The notes under the pieces are model-generated. The model had not been told where the DNA came from. It was given only the letters and a program-made list of their open reading frames with translations, and did not search any database. Shown one piece after another: positions 6,610 through 13,092 of a DNA stretch of 19,042 nt. Within the stretch, counting starts at the first letter, position 1, and every line of letters starts with the position of its first letter. This DNA is from an uncultured Pseudomonadota bacterium (GTDB taxonomy: Bacteria; Pseudomonadota; Alphaproteobacteria; RF32; CAG-239), in NCBI GenBank assembly GCA_902495305.1, contig CABUWG010000032.1:1-19042 (forward strand). The letters are read 5' to 3'. The translations under genes were made by a program, and so were the position numbers.

Positions 6610-8597
6610 TGGTAAAAAAGACAAGAAAGACCAAACAAAAATTTCCTCCGATTACGCAGTTGGAAATATGCCGCGAAAACAGCAACGGCGAACTTATGGC
6701 CCAAACCATAAACAAAAAAGACAATCTGGAACGCGTAGAAATTTTTGTGTTGCCTAATCGTAAAATCAAGCCCGAACTCATGCCGGGAGATGTTATTCTG
6801 GCCAAATTGAGTTGCGACAACGGTGTGTATTCGGCCAAGCCGATTGCGCGGCTCAGCAAGCAGGAGCAGGCCATTGAAAAAATGTACGGCGTGGTGGAGA
6901 AATACGGCAATAAGGTGATGATTGCAAGTTCGGAAAAAAATTCGCGCAATATGTATATGCTTGATTCCGGAAAAGGGCTGAAGCATGGTGATTATGTCTG
7001 TTTTTATCTGGAAGGAGACAGGCGGTTTAAGACGGTTCGCATTCTTAAAGTTCTGGGGCCGTTTGATTTGCACAAGGCTACGGATTCTCTGGTTTTGGAG
7101 AAATATGACATTCCGAATGTTTTTTCCAACAGGTTGAAAAAAGAAACCAAAAAACTGCCGGTTTATGATATTACGGACAGGATGGATTTGACGAATCTGC
7201 CGTTTGTGACCATAGATGGCGATGATTCAAAAGATTTTGACGATGCGGTCTGGGCCGAAAAGACACCAACCGGTTTTCGGCTCGGCGTTGCCATTGCCGA
7301 TGTGGCTTTTTATGTGCGGCATTTGTCCGAACTGGACAGGGAGGCTTATAAGCGCGGAAATTCGGTGTATTTGCCGGATATGGTGGTGCCGATGTTGCCG
7401 GAGATTTTGAGTAATGACTTGTGTTCGTTGCGGCCGCGGTGCCGGCGTCCGGTTTTGGCCTGTTTCATTGAGATTGACAATAACGGCAAAATTTTAAGCC
7501 ATAATTTTCATCGGGCATTTATCCGTTCTGCGGCCAGACTCACTTACAGCGAGGTTCAAAACGCGTTGGACGGGGAACGCAATGATAATACGGCACCGCT
7601 TTTTCGTACCGTGATAGAGCCGTTGCATGAGGCTTATCTGGCTTTGGCCAAAGCGAGAGAGAAGCGTGGGGCGCTGGAGCTGGAGACAGACGAGTTTAAG
7701 GTCAGGTTTGACAAGTCCGGCGCGGTTAAGACAATAGAAAAATGCAAGCATTTGCTGAGTGAAAAAATTATTGAAGAGTTTATGATTGCAGCCAATGTAG
7801 CCGCGGCGCAGACACTAAAGAAAAAGAAAGTGCCGGTTATGTACCGGATTCATGACAAACCGAGAACCGAAAGGCTGCCGGACATGGAGGGATTGTTAAA
7901 AACGCTGAAAATGAAGCTGCCGGAAGAGGCCGCTTTGAAGCCGCAGCATTTTAACAAAATTATTGCCGCTTGTGAGAAATACGGTTTGCAGTCCGGTGTG
8001 AGCGATTTGGTTTTGCGGATGCAGTCGCAAGCGCAGTACAGTCCGCATAATATCGGGCATTTTGGTTTGGGGCTGAAGGATTATGTGCATTTTACCTCGC
8101 CAATCCGCCGTTATGCCGACCTTTTGGTGCATCGTGCGCTGATTAAGGCGCTCAGGCTTCCTGACGGCGGCGGTTTGGAAGACGGTGCCGATGAAAAATT
8201 ATTTGAAGACATCGGGGCTCATCTTTCCGATACCGAACGGCGGGCGGTTAATGCCGAGCGGGAGATGTTGTCCCGTTATATGGCGGAGTATTTGAATCCG
8301 GCCTTGGGACAGGTTTTTGACGTGGTGATTACCGGATTTTCCAATGCCGGAATCTTTGTACGGATTTCCGAGGTCGGAGCCGAAGGGCTGATTTTGATGA
8401 AGACGCTGCCGAACGATCATTATCTGCTGCCTGAGAGCAAAATGTTTTTACGCGGAGCGCGGAGCCGGCGGGAGTTTCGGCTCGGAGACAAAATCAAGGC
8501 CGTGCTGAAAGAGGCCAATCCGGTTACCGGCGGGCTGACTTTTCGTTTTTATGAGGAGGACGGGCTTGCCAAAACTGGTCAGAACTTTAAAATATAA
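6609..8597 (+). CDS. rnr: Ribonuclease R, 3'-5' exoribonuclease without N-terminal helix-turn-helix
   Basis: RNase R degrades structured RNA, including rRNA fragments and mRNA. At 662 residues it is short for the family (E. coli RNase R is about 813). An OB/cold-shock-like segment covers about 20-150. The RNB catalytic domain begins around 195 with the Asp cluster DGDDSKDFDDAV (203-214) and contains SPIRRYADLLVHR (about 496). A single S1 domain (about 567-645, VFDVVITGFSNAGIFVRI) ends the protein. The N-terminal winged-helix domain and the long Lys-rich tail of E. coli RNase R are both missing, although the first 14 residues are Lys-rich. The start is fixed by the TAATG overlap with xthA. RNase II is an alternative name, but the fold order and alphaproteobacterial context (rnr near rpmG) favour RNase R. 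Confidence 0.93.
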   Translation: MVKKTRKTKQKFPPITQLEICRENSNGELMAQTINKKDNLERVEIFVLPNRKIKPELMPGDVILAKLSCDNGVYSAKPIARLSKQEQAIEKMYGVVEKYGNKVMIASSEKNSRNMYMLDSGKGLKHGDYVCFYLEGDRRFKTVRILKVLGPFDLHKATDSLVLEKYDIPNVFSNRLKKETKKLPVYDITDRMDLTNLPFVTIDGDDSKDFDDAVWAEKTPTGFRLGVAIADVAFYVRHLSELDREAYKRGNSVYLPDMVVPMLPEILSNDLCSLRPRCRRPVLACFIEIDNNGKILSHNFHRAFIRSAARLTYSEVQNALDGERNDNTAPLFRTVIEPLHEAYLALAKAREKRGALELETDEFKVRFDKSGAVKTIEKCKHLLSEKIIEEFMIAANVAAAQTLKKKKVPVMYRIHDKPRTERLPDMEGLLKTLKMKLPEEAALKPQHFNKIIAACEKYGLQSGVSDLVLRMQSQAQYSPHNIGHFGLGLKDYVHFTSPIRRYADLLVHRALIKALRLPDGGGLEDGADEKLFEDIGAHLSDTERRAVNAEREMLSRYMAEYLNPALGQVFDVVITGFSNAGIFVRISEVGAEGLILMKTLPNDHYLLPESKMFLRGARSRREFRLGDKIKAVLKEANPVTGGLTFRFYEEDGLAKTGQNFKI

Positions 8598-8625
8598 GTC
8601 AAAACGATAATCAGGGATAAAACGA

Positions 8626-9723
8626 ATGTACAAATTTATTTTCTTTTTGCTGTTGGTGTTGGCAGCCGCATGGCCGGCAAAGGCCGATTATGATACAATA
8701 GCTCTGGTTTATCGGAAAGTTCATGAAGAAAATCCGCAGCATTTGAGTTATGCAAGGATGACGGAAGAGGCGCTCAAAGGACTGCAGAAAATGGATGACA
8801 AACTGAAGTTTGGCACTCAGGCCGGACGGATTACCGTTTATTATGGCGGCAAGATGGTCAGGAGTTTTCATAAGCCGGAACAGGAGAAGGCCGAAGACTG
8901 GGCTGATTTGACCGAAGAAGTTTTGACGGCGGCAAAAAAAGTTTCAGAGCAGGTGTCTTTGCATGATTTCGAGGCTGCGGACGAGATGTTGTCAGCCTTA
9001 ACGCAGGCGCTAAAAGACGGGTCAAAATATTATAAAGCCATGGATTTGGCCGGAGAAGAGGCTTTTGTGCCCAGAAAGGCGTTTTCCGCTTATCAGAAAG
9101 AAGGCGTTTTGTATGTGAAGATCAAGGTCTTTGACCGTGACAGCGCTGACAAGCTGCGGCAGGCAATTGAGAAAGAAAAAGATGCTTCCGGCATGGTTCT
9201 GGATTTGCGCGGAAGTGCCGGCGGGTCTTTGGCGGCAATGGTTAATATTGCCGATATGTTTTTGGACGACGGGATTATTGTGTCAGTCAAAAGCGGGGAC
9301 GGACAGGAAGAAAACTTCTACAATGCCAATGCCGGCGGGGAATGGGATAAAAAGCCGTTGGTTGTGCTGGTGGATGCCGATACGGCGTCTTCGGCCGAAG
9401 CCCTGAGCCTGAGCCTGCAGGAGCAGGGACGGGCAAAGCTTGTGGGGACGCGGACTTATGGCAAAAGTACGGTTCAGGAGCTTACGGATTTGGACAATGG
9501 TTCCCGTTTGTCTTTAACAACGTCAAAAATTCTCGGACCCTCGGGGGCAGAAGTGTCGGAAAACGGTCTGATTCCCGATATCTGTACGGCTTATATGGGG
9601 GAGGTTCAAAAACCCGAGTTTGTGGCGCAAAAGGCAAAAGCTGCCGATTGTCCGCGCCAGAAAAGGGAAAAACAGGAGTTTGACATTCTGACGGCTCGGG
9701 TTTTAATTCATAAAAAATTATGA
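8626..9723 (+). CDS. Exported S41-family serine peptidase lacking a PDZ domain
   Basis: The 365-residue protein has a signal peptide (about 1-20, cleavage after WPAKA) and a C-terminal-processing-protease catalytic domain. VLDLRGSAGGSL (about 191) is the family block. The dyad appears intact: aligned to E. coli Tsp the catalytic Ser is S255 in TASSAEAL and the Lys is K280 in TYGKSTVQ, with the same 25-residue spacing. The usual GSASASE reads DTASSAE. Between the N-terminal helical part (about 90-135) and the catalytic core there are only about 25 residues, so the PDZ domain normally placed there seems absent. It is expected to act in the periplasm on an unknown substrate. It begins 28 bases after rnr with an AGGGA site, probably in the same transcript. 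I do not assign ctpA because the domain layout differs. Confidence 0.88.
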   Translation: MYKFIFFLLLVLAAAWPAKADYDTIALVYRKVHEENPQHLSYARMTEEALKGLQKMDDKLKFGTQAGRITVYYGGKMVRSFHKPEQEKAEDWADLTEEVLTAAKKVSEQVSLHDFEAADEMLSALTQALKDGSKYYKAMDLAGEEAFVPRKAFSAYQKEGVLYVKIKVFDRDSADKLRQAIEKEKDASGMVLDLRGSAGGSLAAMVNIADMFLDDGIIVSVKSGDGQEENFYNANAGGEWDKKPLVVLVDADTASSAEALSLSLQEQGRAKLVGTRTYGKSTVQELTDLDNGSRLSLTTSKILGPSGAEVSENGLIPDICTAYMGEVQKPEFVAQKAKAADCPRQKREKQEFDILTARVLIHKKL

Positions 9724-9731
9724 AATTGTTG

Positions 9732-9759
9732 TTGACAATGCGTCAAAAAAATGTATAGT
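9732..9759 (+). promoter_or_regulatory. Strong sigma-70-type promoter of rpmG
   Basis: TTGACA (9732-9737) and TATAGT (9754-9759) are separated by 16 bases: a perfect -35 box and 5/6 of the -10 box. The leader to the ATG of rpmG is about 38 bases. It begins just after the S41 gene, so rpmG can be transcribed independently. Confidence 0.8.
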
Positions 9760-9804
9760 GCAGTCAAATGTTTTTAAATTTGTAACCTTTTAAGAGTAAA
9801 AAAA

Positions 9805-9972
9805 ATGGCAAAAGCAATTAAAGTTAAAGTAAAATTGGAAAGCACGGCCGGTACAGGCACTTTTTATCTTGCTGAAAAAAATCCGAGAACTCATCCGGAA
9901 AAACTGACTTTGAAAAAATATGACAAGAAGTCTAAAAAGCACGAAGAGTTTGTTGAGAAAAAACTGAAGTAA
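9805..9972 (+). CDS. rpmG: 50S ribosomal protein L33
   Basis: This 55-residue basic protein is exactly the usual bacterial L33 length and matches its pattern: MAKAIKVKVKLEST, then AGTGTFYLAEKNPRTHPEKL, then LKKYDKKSKKHEEF. There is no Cys, so it is the zinc-independent form. L33 is part of the large ribosomal subunit near the E site. The gene has its own near-consensus promoter and a strong terminator, as expected for a highly expressed ribosomal gene. Its place downstream of rnr is a common arrangement in alphaproteobacteria. Confidence 0.96.
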   Translation: MAKAIKVKVKLESTAGTGTFYLAEKNPRTHPEKLTLKKYDKKSKKHEEFVEKKLK

Positions 9973-10001
9973 GTTTTTTCAGCGTTTTGTAAGTGAAATA
10001 G

Positions 10002-10035
10002 AAAAGTGCCGCCGGAACAGGGCGGCACTTTTTTT
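10002..10035 (+). terminator. Terminator of rpmG
   Basis: AAGTGCCGCC (10004-10013) pairs perfectly with GGCGGCACTT (10021-10030) around a 7-base loop, and seven T (10029-10035) follow. Four T follow on the minus strand too, so it may also stop xerC transcripts, which converge here. Confidence 0.95.
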
Positions 10036-10086
10036 GTTGTCGGCATTTTGAGAAAAAGCAAAATGCAATACGGTTTTATCAGATTT

Positions 10087-11028
10087 TTATGATTCCAGCA
10101 GTTTGGCTTTTTGGTATTCTTTCTTCAGGGTTTCGGTTTGAACATCGGTGTACCTTTGGGTGGTGGCAAGCGAGCTGTGGCCCAGCAGCTCCTGAATGGA
10201 GCGCAGGTCGGTTCCTTCTGCCAGAAGGTGGGTGGCAAAAGAATGTCGCAGAGCATGGGGCGTCAAAGAATCAGAAAGGCCCAACGATATCCGAATCTTT
10301 TGCAGCTGGCGCTGGATGATACGGGGTAAAAGCCGTTCGCCGCGCGCGCCTACGAACAAAGGTTCGCCTTCTTTAAAACGGTAGGGGCAATTTTGCACAT
10401 ATTCATCTATCGCGTCAACGACAACGGGCAACAGAGGCACAATTCTTTCTTTATAGCCTTTACCTCTTATGCGCAATATGTTGTTTTGACGGGTGATGTC
10501 GCCAAAATTCAGTGATAAGGCTTCGGAAATACGCAGTCCGCAGCCGTAAAGCAGAATAAAAACGGCGGTGTCGCGCAGCCCCTGCCATTCATTTTTGGCA
10601 AAGTTTGAGGCTTTTCTCAGGATGGTGTTGGTTTCGTTGACTTCCAACGCTTTGGGCAGGCTTTTGGGCAGTTTGGGAGAAGAAATGATGCTTAATGCCG
10701 AATTTTTGACAATGTCGTTGTCGTCAAGCCAGCGGAAAAAATTCTTCAGTGTGGAAATATTGCGGGCAAGGGTCGTTTTGCACAAGTGTCTTCCGGCTCG
10801 TGCCGAGATATAACTGCGAAAAGTTCTGACATCTGTATCTTTCAGGTCTTCAATCTGTGTCGTGTGGCCGAGTCTGTCGCTTAAAAATTCAAAGAAATCT
10901 GACAGGTCACGGCAATAGCCGTCAAGCGTGTTCGGGGAATAGCGGCGCTCGTTTTGCAGCCAGTTCTGCCATTTTTGGATTAAGTCCAAAATGTTTTCAT
11001 CTGTTTGATAGGTAATTTTGCTCTTCAT
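10087..11028 (-). CDS. xerC: Tyrosine recombinase XerC
   Basis: XerC with XerD resolves chromosome dimers at dif during cell division. The 313-residue protein has the N-terminal SAM-like core-binding domain (about 12-105) and the catalytic domain. The full active-site set is present: R166 (GCGLRISEAL), K190 (RIRGKGYKER), H258 and R261 (HALRHSFATHLL), H284 (LLGHSSLATT) and the nucleophile Y293 (QRYTDV). The housekeeping context and absence of phage genes argue against an integrase. XerC rather than XerD is chosen from the alphaproteobacterial habit of xerC lying near priA, which is 2 kb away here; this is less certain than the Xer family call. The start has only a weak AGAAG site. It is divergent from the duplicated-domain gene at 11175. 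Confidence 0.88.
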   Translation of the reverse strand: MKSKITYQTDENILDLIQKWQNWLQNERRYSPNTLDGYCRDLSDFFEFLSDRLGHTTQIEDLKDTDVRTFRSYISARAGRHLCKTTLARNISTLKNFFRWLDDNDIVKNSALSIISSPKLPKSLPKALEVNETNTILRKASNFAKNEWQGLRDTAVFILLYGCGLRISEALSLNFGDITRQNNILRIRGKGYKERIVPLLPVVVDAIDEYVQNCPYRFKEGEPLFVGARGERLLPRIIQRQLQKIRISLGLSDSLTPHALRHSFATHLLAEGTDLRSIQELLGHSSLATTQRYTDVQTETLKKEYQKAKLLES

Positions 11029-11092
11029 GCTTCTAATTTAAGCCTAAAAAGTAACTTTTTGGTAAATATATACGGTGTTATGTAAATAAATA

Positions 11093-11119
11093 TAGACAAA
11101 AAAGAAAGAATGGTATAGA
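11093..11119 (+). promoter_or_regulatory. Possible promoter of the 11175 gene
   Basis: TAGACA (11093-11098) and TATAGA (11114-11119) are 15 bases apart, which is short for sigma-70. The region between the divergent genes is very AT-rich, so the match may be chance. The leader would be about 48 bases. Confidence 0.35.
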
Positions 11120-11174
11120 CTGAAATTCAAAAGAAAATTATCAGTTTAGAATTATTAACTAAATTAATCGACAT

Positions 11175-11759
11175 ATGGAAGTGCGAGGAAAATTAATTAA
11201 TGTATCCCGACCTTATTATCAGGTGGAAACGACTTATACCAAGCAGTGTGTCAGTTTTATTATTTGTGATGAAAAAGGCAAAAACCATTTCTTTTCCGTT
11301 TCTTATGATGATCATATGAAGTTGATTATGATTTCCGAGACGGGAGACGAATTGGCGGTTAAGCTTCATTACAGTCCGGAATGCGGGTTGTTGCATGCCG
11401 GACACCGCTTGGAAGACGTTGAAAACCTGACACTTGGTTTGAGCAGTAAGCTTGAGAAGGTAAAAAAGCAGCGTGTCAACGGACGGCTGGAGCGAATGTC
11501 TCGGGCGTTTTGTCTGACGACGGCTTTTTATCACGGAGAGCATGACTGCGTTAAACCCGAAATTGTTGTCAGGGCGCTTTTTGTTCTGAACGTCAAGGGG
11601 CGGAAGATTGTTGCAGAAACGGAAAGGATGGAAGTTATCCAGTTTTTGCAAATGACTAATAAGGGTGATGCATTAAGTGTGGAATTTACCTTTTCGGGAG
11701 AAGTTTCTTATATCAGAAACAAAAAACTGCAGGTAACTTACAGAGATTTGCGAAAATAG
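11175..11759 (+). CDS. Unknown protein made of two tandem copies of one domain
   Basis: The 194-residue product is not recognised. It is a cytoplasmic-looking protein without signal peptide or membrane span. Its two halves are homologous. VRGKLINVSR (3-12) matches VNGRLERMSR (101-110); a KGK/KGR turn occurs at 34-36 and 141-143; TGDELAVKL (56-64) matches KGDALSVEF (163-171). Both halves alternate hydrophobic and polar residues as in beta strands, and a Lys-rich linker (about 91-100) joins them. The second copy has about nine extra residues (119-127 region). A small beta-barrel or OB-like fold is possible but unproven. No Shine-Dalgarno site is visible; AATTATTAA lies 16 bases before the ATG. 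A terminator follows directly, so it is probably monocistronic. Reality as a gene is supported by the internal homology and flanking signals. Confidence 0.75.
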   Translation: MEVRGKLINVSRPYYQVETTYTKQCVSFIICDEKGKNHFFSVSYDDHMKLIMISETGDELAVKLHYSPECGLLHAGHRLEDVENLTLGLSSKLEKVKKQRVNGRLERMSRAFCLTTAFYHGEHDCVKPEIVVRALFVLNVKGRKIVAETERMEVIQFLQMTNKGDALSVEFTFSGEVSYIRNKKLQVTYRDLRK

Positions 11760-11776
11760 TCGATAACAATTAACAG

Positions 11777-11802
11777 CTGCCGGTTTTTCCGGCAGTTTTT
11801 TT
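11777..11802 (+). terminator. Terminator of the duplicated-domain gene
   Basis: CTGCCGG (11777-11783) pairs with CCGGCAG (11789-11795) around a TTTTT loop, followed by seven T (11796-11802). It starts 18 bases after the stop codon. Confidence 0.93.
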
Positions 11803-11941
11803 GTGGTTACAAGCTGTTGCGGATCATCTGTCTTTGCTGCCGTAATCATGCCTGCTTCCGGTCGGGCGAAGCGTGTCCGCGGCGGTTGCTGTCCTTTATG
11901 CCGGCGGGCGGAAGATTATCTGTACAAAGAAGAAAATTTCT

Positions 11942-11970
11942 TTGACAAATGCCGTTTTCAGAAATTTAAT
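11942..11970 (+). promoter_or_regulatory. Promoter of gpsA
   Basis: TTGACA (11942-11947) and TTTAAT (11965-11970) are exactly 17 bases apart, giving 6/6 and 4-5/6 matches. The leader is about 23 bases and contains an ideal AGGAGG ribosome site (11986-11991), 8 bases before the ATG. The preceding 140 bases (11803-11941) hold no gene I can support. Confidence 0.75.
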
Positions 11971-11999
11971 CTACATAAAAATTTTAGGAGGAACGGATT

Positions 12000-12995
12000 A
12001 TGGCGGCAAAAAAAATAGCTTTTATCGGCGGAGGTGCCTGGGGCGGCGCTTTGGCAATTGTTTGTGCAAAGGCCGGACGCGACGTGATTGTCTGGGACAT
12101 TAACCCGCAAGTGGTTGAAGCTGTTAATCACCGGCATGAGTTTCCGGTTCATTCCGGAATTGCATTGTCTGAAAAAATTGTTGCGACAAATGATATGCAT
12201 GATTTAGCCGGTGCAGACGCGTTTTTTGTGACGACATCCATTGCCGGAGCGAGAGACGTTTTGGGCAAGATGAAGACGATTATCGGGGATGCGCCGGTGG
12301 TGATGACGTCAAAGGGGTTGGAACATTCAACTGGTCTGCTGGCTTTTCAGGTGGCGGAGGAGCTGCTGGGGCCGGAGGCGAAGGTTGCATTGCTGGCAGG
12401 GCCGAATTTTGCCAGTGATGTTGCCAAAGGAAAAATATCGGCCACGGTTTTGTTTTCAAAATATCCCGAAGTTGCAAAAATGCTGGCGGAAGCTCTGGCT
12501 TCTGAGGTTTTCCGCCCTTATCAGAGTACTGATATTACGGGAGGTTCGGTTTGCGGCGTGGTAAAAAACATTATTGCCATTGCTGCCGGTATTTCCGACG
12601 GTATGGGGCTTGGCGAAAATTCCCGAGCCGCAATTATTACGCGGGGGCTGGCCGAGATGTCGCGTCTGGTACTGAAAATGGGCGGCAAGGCCGAGACGGT
12701 AGCCGGTCTGGCCGGTGTCGGCGATTTGTTTTTGACGGCGTCTTCCATGCAGTCCAGAAACTATTCTCTGGGTTTTGGCATCGGGCAGGGGAAAACGGTG
12801 GAAGAAATCATGAAAACGCGGACAGCAACGACGGAAGGTTTGCTGAGCGCTTCGGTTATTAATCTTCTTGCAGAGAAGTATCAGGTGGAAATGCCGTTAT
12901 CGGCGGCGGTGTATGAAGTGACGTCCGGCCGGTTTTCTCCGGCAGAAACGGTCAAAAGGCTGATGAGCCGGCCTTTGAAAGAAGAGCTTGCCTGA
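12000..12995 (+). CDS. gpsA: Glycerol-3-phosphate dehydrogenase [NAD(P)+]
   Basis: GpsA reduces dihydroxyacetone phosphate to sn-glycerol 3-phosphate for phospholipid synthesis in the cytoplasm. The 331-residue length is normal. The Rossmann motif is FIGGGAWGGALA (8-19; the usual T of AWGTALA is G). The catalytic Lys pair is K105 (TSKGLE) and K189 (VVKNIIAIAAG). The family blocks GPNFASDVAKG (from 134), NSRAAIITRGLAEM and GDLFLTASSMQSRNYSLG are all present. The start has a strong promoter and AGGAGG. A weak TGCCT/AGGCA hairpin overlaps the stop codon, followed by TTTT. priA follows after 97 bases on the same strand and may be read through or have its own promoter. Confidence 0.96.
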   Translation: MAAKKIAFIGGGAWGGALAIVCAKAGRDVIVWDINPQVVEAVNHRHEFPVHSGIALSEKIVATNDMHDLAGADAFFVTTSIAGARDVLGKMKTIIGDAPVVMTSKGLEHSTGLLAFQVAEELLGPEAKVALLAGPNFASDVAKGKISATVLFSKYPEVAKMLAEALASEVFRPYQSTDITGGSVCGVVKNIIAIAAGISDGMGLGENSRAAIITRGLAEMSRLVLKMGGKAETVAGLAGVGDLFLTASSMQSRNYSLGFGIGQGKTVEEIMKTRTATTEGLLSASVINLLAEKYQVEMPLSAAVYEVTSGRFSPAETVKRLMSRPLKEELA

Positions 12996-13010
12996 TTTAG
13001 GCACGGTTTT
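12989..13010 (+). terminator. Weak hairpin at the gpsA stop
   Basis: TGCCT (12989-12993) pairs with AGGCA (12999-13003), followed after three bases by TTTT. The stem is only 5 bp and overlaps the stop codon, so it may be at best a partial terminator. Confidence 0.25.
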
Positions 13011-13092
13011 GATTGTATTGCAAAATTTGGTTTGAATTTCTGCATATTATGATATGATAAAGCAAAATTGAAAGAATCCGGAGACTGGAAAA

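Noticed and set aside
5761..6624. 287-codon minus-strand reading frame opposite xthA
   Set aside because: It lies antisense to a complete xthA with all catalytic residues, has no ribosome site or recognisable domain, and its protein is of shadow-like composition.
10087..11028. Phage or integron integrase
   Set aside because: The length, full Xer active site, housekeeping neighbours and absence of attachment sites, phage genes or cassettes favour chromosomal XerC.
11803..12018. Short plus-strand frame between the terminator and gpsA
   Set aside because: It overlaps the gpsA start and promoter and has no promoter or ribosome site of its own.
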